NCBI GenBank assembly: GCA_018902385.1
Contig: JABSSW010000012.1
Span: 434,001 to 498,000, forward strand
DNA: 64,000 nucleotides
Direction of reading: 5' to 3'
Origin: Physcia stellaris
Lineage: Eukaryota > Ascomycota > Lecanoromycetes > Caliciales > Physciaceae
Each line of letters begins with the position of its first letter. Position 1 is the first letter of the stretch. A model generated the notes under the pieces. The model was given only the letters and a program-made list of their open reading frames with translations. It was not told the DNA's origin and ran no database searches. This document shows, one piece after another, positions 58,104-64,000 of the stretch. Position numbers and translations under genes: made by a program.

Positions 58104-59979
58104 GAAATCGGCTGCCGCTTCTGACTGTTCATCCGTCCTGTACCCTTTAACCGGCTGAGATACCACCTTCGAGTTCGATCACCTTGGGAGTCATTACATA
58201 TCTCTCATTATCATATCAGCAGTACTAAGACTATCACTGGATAATATTCACTTGTTGGCGCCGGCTGCTCGCTCCACCTCGTCTTACGGCCAGTTTCACA
58301 CGATAAAGCAAACCAACCATGCCTCGAACAAATAAACAGCAACGACCGCAAACGAGACATTACGAAACAGGCGTGAAAGATATGATTGATTACAGGAAGG
58401 TCTGTTCGTACAATCGTGTTTCCAGTGACAGAATCTCAGCGGTCTCCGAGCGTAGGTACTTCTGTGTATTGGGTTGTTTTCCAAGTATTAGAGCATTACT
58501 GAAAGATAGATACAGCACATTGAATGCGACAACACTCAAAACTCCTATGCGCCTGATGCACTATCTTCAATTCGGAGCCTAGCATCCTATCTCCGGAGAT
58601 AGTGTTCTTATAGAGTGCTCTGACACCTCTTAACAAGCGCCAATATGGGTTGTTGATGTACCGCACATTTTGATTGGGAAAGAATGTTAATCTAAGTTTC
58701 AAGAGAATAAGATTTTGAAAACCTACTCTCCTTTTTCCAAGTTCTATTCGGACCTTGTCTGATTTTCCGTATTCCATCAGAGCTCTTTAATGATTTTTGT
58801 TTCCCAAGAAATGTCTTTCACCTCCCTTGAAACCTCAAGAAGCGGATATGTGGCAGCGTCCAGCAGATTTAGTCATCTCAACGATAATTTCTGCTTTATT
58901 CTCGAGAAGGATGACTGGTTCATGTTCCAACGCTCTGAATCCATCGCATGTGGCCCAATGTTTACTGACGCGATATTCCATAAGTGAACCGGCGTTAGAG
59001 ATACCGAAGACTATATCGAAGACCTAATCGACAACCTAGACGACGACGTGGACGAAACAATTTATGAGGAGATGCAGGGGTCATACATCGGTTTGATGGA
59101 AGCGATATACAACGCCTTACTTGAAAATGACCGCAAAAACTATCAGCGGCACATAGACTGAGTACAAGGTTGATTGAGGATCCGGTGGCTGTAATCGCGC
59201 GGCCTAGGCATGTATTACCTTAACAGTTATCCCGGCAACGACGACCCTCTACACCGGAGGCTGTGGCGCTTTCCATCCGGCAATGACACTTGTAAGGACG
59301 TAATCGAGAAAATGCTTAGAGTCTGGAGTACCGCATCAATCAGATGTCGACGACGGATCGATGCGTGGAGATCGTGGAGCTTCCAGCACGGGATGGCAAA
59401 TGCTGTAGGGTTTTACTTGGCGGAAATCCCATACGCTGAGGTGGATGCTTTGGTCGCGGTTATGGATCCGGAGCTGGAGGGGCAGGACAGAATTGTTTTG
59501 AGGGATCCGGAGGTTTTGTTGCAGAGGGCGAGGGCGGGCGTGGCATCTGGGGTGGCTTTGTGTGATTAGAGTGTTGCTGGGGTAGGCTGTTATCAGTAGT
59601 CCCCAATGGGGGATTACACGAGCTGTTGACTTGGGGGGAAAGAGAAGTATGTCGCCACGAACCCTCTGCAACTTGACACGAGGTACATCGAGGCGTCGCG
59701 GTAGACTACATGTAGTTACGGGATATAGACCGGCCAGGGTAGGTCTTCCGTGATCATATTTGATGATTTTATGTCTGGGTTTTTAAGAGGTACTTCGTGA
59801 TCAAATATAGGTCTCATCATCATTAGCCCTGAAGCGCCAGCCAGCCAGCCAGATATCCCATGGTTCACTGCATGCATATGCCCGAGTATTCCTCCCGTTG
59901 TCTCCATTCAAAAGCCTTTGCTATCCTTCGTCTCTCGCTTTTCGTCTCTCGTCTCTCGTCTCCCATGTCAGTAAGCTGC
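58104..59979. other. intergenic region with a possible decayed gene
   Basis: Contains 3' sequence of the arrestin gene, the candidate remnant listed at 58790-59569, and 3' UTR of the Nas2 gene. Nothing else recognised. Confidence 0.5.
58790..59569 (+). pseudogene. possible decayed or unresolved gene, unknown family
   Basis: One frame carries three protein-like blocks separated by in-frame stops: about 58790-58986, 59000-59159 (DTEDYIEDLIDNLDDDVDET, EEMQGSYIGLMEAIYNALLE) and 59210-59569 (NSYPGNDDPLHRRLWRFPSG, MANAVGFYLAEIPYAEVDAL). The composition is coding-like, but I could not find donor/acceptor pairs that remove the stops, except perhaps a GTACAAG...CCTAG pair near 59163-59208. It may be a degraded gene or have introns I did not resolve. 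No family recognised. Confidence 0.3.
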
Positions 59980-60939
59980 CTAAATCGGCAGCAAATGGCA
60001 CCCTAACAGTCCCCTCCCGCCCCAGTTTCGGCGCGGCGTCAACTGTAGTTGTAGTTCTTTCTTCTCGGCACCTGGTCCCGGCTCTTCCCTAATAACTTTG
60101 ACGAGCACGGGTCTCTGTTTGAATCGTCAGCCGTTCCATAGCCTCAATCCTTTCTTTCCCTCTCGACCCTCGGCAGAGAAAAGACTACGACTGGAGAGAA
60201 AGCAAGAGAGGAGGAAGAACTCACCCCCTCACTCCCCTGCACAACCTCCGCTACCTTCGCCAACTTCTCATGATTCATCCAATTCGCGGTCCCAAACCTC
60301 CTAATCCGATCCCCAGCCTTCAAACCCGCCGTATCCGCCGGAGAGCCCTCAACCACACTATTCACCCTGGCGAAAGGCGTTTCGGGCAGCGCTGACGAGG
60401 GATCAGCACTGTTGATCGGTTCCGGTTTCGATACGGGGGGGCTGGAAGCTTGGATGGAGGCGTGGTGGGCGTGAAGACCGGTCTCGATGCGCGACATGAG
60501 GGCTTTGTAGTCGTTCCGGAGGTGGATTATGCGCGAGCGGGTGGTGCGGACTGGAGGGCTGGGGCGTTGGTATTAGGTTACGGTGGGGATGGGGAGGGAG
60601 GACGACGTACTTTGCGCGACGTCGAGGTCGGCGCGGGGGAAGCCGTCGAAGGTGGTGAGGGAGGTGGTCATGTTCACGCCGTGCTGGATGCGATCGTGTT
60701 AGCTTTGGCTGATGGTGTAGGATTCATGATGGAGGAGGAAGAAGGATTGGGTGAGGTGGGGGGAATACGCTTTCGAGCACGCTGATTAAAGCCCTGAGCT
60801 CGCTTTCTACGCGGTCTTTGTCGTTTATTAGGTCGAGGAGGGGCGGTTCTTCTTGTGATGGGCTTGTAGTTTGGTGAGCGCTGGATGCTGGCCCTGAGGG
60901 TACGGAAGGGGAATGTATGTTGTCCATGTGGAGTCCCAT
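59980..60939 (-). CDS. NAS2: 26S proteasome assembly chaperone Nas2/PSMD9
   Basis: Exons 60939-60769, 60683-60611, 60550-60225 and 60114-59980 (introns 85, 60 and 110 bp) give 234 residues with exact phase. N-terminal helical part: PPLLDLINDKDRVESELRAL, GVNMTTSLTTFDGFPRADLD and RSRIIHLRNDYKALMSRIE. Then a linker and a PDZ domain: FARVNSVVEGSPADTAGLKA, GDRIRRFGTANW, RPVLVKVIREEPG and LTPRRNWGGRGLLGCHLLPI. Nas2/PSMD9 (p27) binds Rpt5 and helps assemble the proteasome base. The start is the first ATG; Met5 (60927) is also possible. Confidence 0.93.
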
Positions 60940-61789
60940 TGTTGAATAAGAGTCGTTTCTCAGGTAGTAGATTGAGAGGTGGCTGTGCTTGGAGGATGCG
61001 GTTTGCCAAGAGATATTTACAGACGGGGAAGAGGACCGTGATCCGCTAGTGTGTTCCCACTCAAAAGCGTCTCATATTCGACAGCCCTGGATCTTTAGGG
61101 TTGTAGTAATGCTCGAGGGTCAGATAGAATCTGGATGCAAGATCCAACACACTGAGTCACAATAAGGAGGGTCGACTGTATCGCCTTCTCATGTCATGTT
61201 TACAAGGTTGTTTGACTGGCTGTATCTAACAGATCTATGGCTTACGTTTGAGACACTAGACGCGGCGCACATTCGATGCAATACAAAGCTGCTATGATCA
61301 TGTTGCAGCTTTCAAGGAAGCCTACAGGAAGCCAAGGTGAAGCGCTGGTGGAAGTCGCTTTTCAATATGGGATGATAGAGTACGAAAAAAGTATTCACAC
61401 AATGGGCACCATATTAAGAGACGGTGTGATTGATTTTAGATTGATAGCATATCAAGATCAGTAAATTTTCCTAGCCATGTCGACAGGTAAGATAAGGAAG
61501 GAGCAATTGCTTCGTTCCTACTATCTATTCTCTGTTCATTCGGTTGAATATGTCTCGCTCTTTCTTCTTCGGCTCTACTTTGTCAGCTGACAATGTTCCA
61601 CTGTGTGCTTCGCCGAATGCCGATCTTCGTATATCAATATCTAAGCATTTTGGAATCTTGGATTGTTTCTTTATAGACCGACTAGCTTCCTAATCCTTTG
61701 GGCTCGACTGTCAAGATTGGCACTCGGTGGATGCTGAAAAGCAGGATTGCCTTACTCTAGGTTGTCAATGTTCCCCTGTGTACCTCGTC
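60940..61789. other. intergenic region between divergent genes
   Basis: Promoters of Nas2 (-) and the RhoGEF (+). No gene supported; a small frame at 61276-61464 lacks context. Confidence 0.5.
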
Positions 61790-64000
61790 ATGGCGTCCAG
61801 GCTGCTATACCAGTTCCCAAGCTCTCCAACATCTTCTCCTCTTACCTCTGGAGAGTACATGCCAGCTTCCGACTTTCATTCATCCACAGATACCGTACAC
61901 AGGACACATCCGAGAAAGTTCTCCGAGGCCTCGGTCGAATCATCGAGTCCAACACCTCAAGTCCCTCTCCAAGTAAGAAATGCGAATCTCATTCCTGCAC
62001 ACAAGGCCTCGCAAGCTACACTCCGCTATCACAAAGGTCCTGTGAACTTCTCGTTGCCTGGACACATTTCAAGACCTAGACCAGAAAACATATATCTGCC
62101 AAAACAGATCGCATCGGCGCCAACCACCCCTTCATCCACCAGCGAGGTCGATTCGTTAATGGACATTGATCTCAATGCTGGATGTGGGGAAGACAGTCAC
62201 TATAGTGACGAGGAGATCGCTGGGTACATGAGTGAAGGTCAGCCGCGGCTATCATTTGATCCTACAATCGAAGACACTTTGGAGACGAGAAAGCGCCAAG
62301 CGAAATCAAATACACTCGACGAGAGATCGTCTCCCGCCGTCGGATCACCAAATTCAGCGAAATATCCCTTTAGAAGGTGGATGCGTTCTCTTCGCTATAA
62401 GAGTCCTGGTCAGAGCAGCCCCAAGCGCAAGAAGTCTCTCACGGTTCGACAAGAGCGCTGGTCCTTGGATGACTTCGAAGAGGAATCAATCAGCAAGCCC
62501 ACTCCACCAAAGTCTGAGAAAGAGCGACCTCGTCACAAGAAATCTTCATCGTGGTCCTCGTCTGGCTTGGTCACTGCTGTCAAGTCAGCTACTGTTGGCT
62601 TGACCGCGCCTCAGTCTCCAACGAAGTCGAGAAGATTAAGTCTTCTCAGGAATAGCCTCAGAAGTAGCGGCACTTCCCAAGCAACAGTTCGTGGCTCATT
62701 CGACAGCCATACATCTCCTAAAGTTCTGGACGATGCGGCGTGGGAACGAGCAAGACAGCGAAGACGTACTTTAGAGGAGATTCTAGGGTCAGAGGAAAGC
62801 TATGTCGCAGACTTGAAAGTCTTAGTGAATGTCAGTCAGTGAGAAGATTATCCGCATCGGATTATCACTGATTGACCGAGTAGGTATATTTCACTATGCT
62901 TGTTTCTGCAACGAATATTTCGCAACCAACACGGATGGAGATACACAGGAATATAACAGAGATCCTAGCATTACATGAAGAGCTACTCGGTCATATCCAG
63001 CAGGCATTTTCCGACCCCGAGATACGCTCCGACGAAACTGATGTCAAACTCACAAGACGGCCAACTTCTAGGCACGGACGTTGGCGTAGTCATGACGAAA
63101 CCCATTCTACGCTGCCTGTCACTGCCACCCCTGCAGGACGGCGTTCCATTGAGATATCGTGGCTTCGACGTCCCAAAAAGGCGGTACTGATCTCCGATCC
63201 ACGTGAAGTTGCTGACGTCGCCCGAGTATTCGACCGGATGGTAAGACACAAATTCAAGAACGTTTTTATCATGACTGAACTTCTCTAGATGCCAAGATTC
63301 TTTGTCTACGAGGAGTACGGTGCCAAGTATGAATCTACCTTACGTGATATGGCATCGGCCTCGAAACATATACCCAACTGGCACGCTTACGAACGAGGTA
63401 TAGAGGCTTTGGCCCATTCTCTAGGGTCTCATAACGTGCATGACCGAAGCAATCGGAAGGGTCTAACATTCGAAGATCTGCTGATTAAGGTATGTGACTT
63501 TCCTGAGAAGTTTGCTCGTAAGCTAAGTGATCTACAGCCCATACAACGAGTATGCAAATATCCTTTGCTGTTCGCCGACCTTTACAAACATACTCCCGTC
63601 ATTGATGGTCCAGAATCTCGAGCAGAGGTAGAAAAAGTGCTGTGTAGGCTTCGTGAGACCACTCAAGAGATCAACAAAGCCACGAATGATCATCAAACCC
63701 GAGCGAGGATTCAAAGATCATGGCAATTGCAGGATCTGCTCATCAGCCCTGATTCGGTGAGTAGAAGTTTCCATGACTAGCCTTTAGCTAACCGCTGAAG
63801 CCGACTGCGCCGCCATCACTACGTCTCCTTGGTCATCCCATTCTATGTGGAGTATTGTATGTCGCTTACCAGTCATCATCCGGGATGCGTGGTGACTTCA
63901 TGCTCGTCGTATTGTTCAAATCGTATCTCCTCCTTGGTATGCCAAATCCAGCGACGCCAAAGTATAGTATTACTGCAATCATCAGCCTTGGGGACGTTCG
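61790..64000 (+). CDS. Rho-type guanine nucleotide exchange factor (DH domain), 3' end outside window
   Basis: Exons 61790-62830, 62884-63240, 63289-63489, 63538-63756 and from 63801 off the right edge (introns 44-53 bp, all phase 0). I chose the ATG at 61790 (MASRLLYQFPSSPTS). The first 300 residues are disordered and Ser-rich, with a basic patch (KYPFRRWMRSLRYKS, SSPKRKKS). The DH domain follows: RARQRRRTLEEILGSEESYV, NISQPTRMEIHRNITEIL, FFVYEEYGAKYESTL and the hallmark PIQRVCKYPLLFADLYKHTP. The final visible exon (PILCGVLYVAYQSSSGMRGD, FMLVVLFKSYLLLGMP) looks like the PH-like part. It should activate a Rho/Cdc42-type GTPase in polarity or septation; which one is unknown. Confidence 0.88.

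Noticed and set aside
1-64000. Transposons or virus-derived elements
   Set aside because: No transposase, reverse transcriptase, integrase or capsid-like frame and no terminal repeats with target duplications were seen on either strand.

Overview
The window is nuclear DNA of a filamentous ascomycete (Pezizomycotina). This rests on many short introns (mostly 44-150 bp, GT...AG, with CTAAY/CTGAC branch sites), on fungal-specific families (group III HAMP histidine kinase, Uls1, Pet117, Nas2, 2EXR/F-box proteins, a WSC/CBM18 wall protein), on dense packing and on roughly even base composition. I do not name a genus. No tRNA, rRNA, CRISPR or intact transposon was found. About twenty genes are supported, two of them cut by the window edges.

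Left part (1-17.3 kb): an F-box/beta-propeller gene entering from the left, a Uls1-type SNF2 translocase with a RING finger (-), the osmosensing/fungicide-target histidine kinase Nik1/Os-1 (-), and a small 2EXR-like gene (+). From 17.3 to 24.9 kb the DNA is gene-poor: a secreted isochorismatase-like hydrolase, one unrecognised three-exon gene, a coding remnant and several small direct duplications.

Middle (24.9-42.1 kb) is a housekeeping block: a fungal coilin-like gene (-), Pol I subunit Rpa43 (-) divergent from an ER-type membrane J-protein (+), an ankyrin protein (-), a secreted Cys-rich protein (+), a small unknown gene (+), a coiled-coil protein (-), and a divergent pair PET117 (-) / VMA10 (+).

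The 42.4-50.2 kb interval is the striking locus. One secreted protein of about 2,490 residues has a WSC domain, a Ser/Thr repeat stalk, a PAN-like domain and 27 tandem chitin-binding (CBM18, hevein-type) modules. Nearly all of it is in one spliced reading frame; a single one-base frame break lies at a C run.

Right part (51.6-64 kb): a Tgl2-like mitochondrial lipase with extraordinary micro-exons at its nucleophile elbow (+), an AIFM3-like Rieske/flavin reductase (-), an arrestin-like ubiquitin-ligase adaptor (+), the proteasome chaperone Nas2/PSMD9 (-), and a RhoGEF (+) running off the right edge.

A cross-cutting observation: at least four otherwise intact genes change frame by exactly one base at a homopolymer, which looks more like consensus error than biology. 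Two further genes change frame by one base less clearly. Gene models here were built by reading splice sites and checking phase arithmetic by eye; none was checked by alignment or transcript data.
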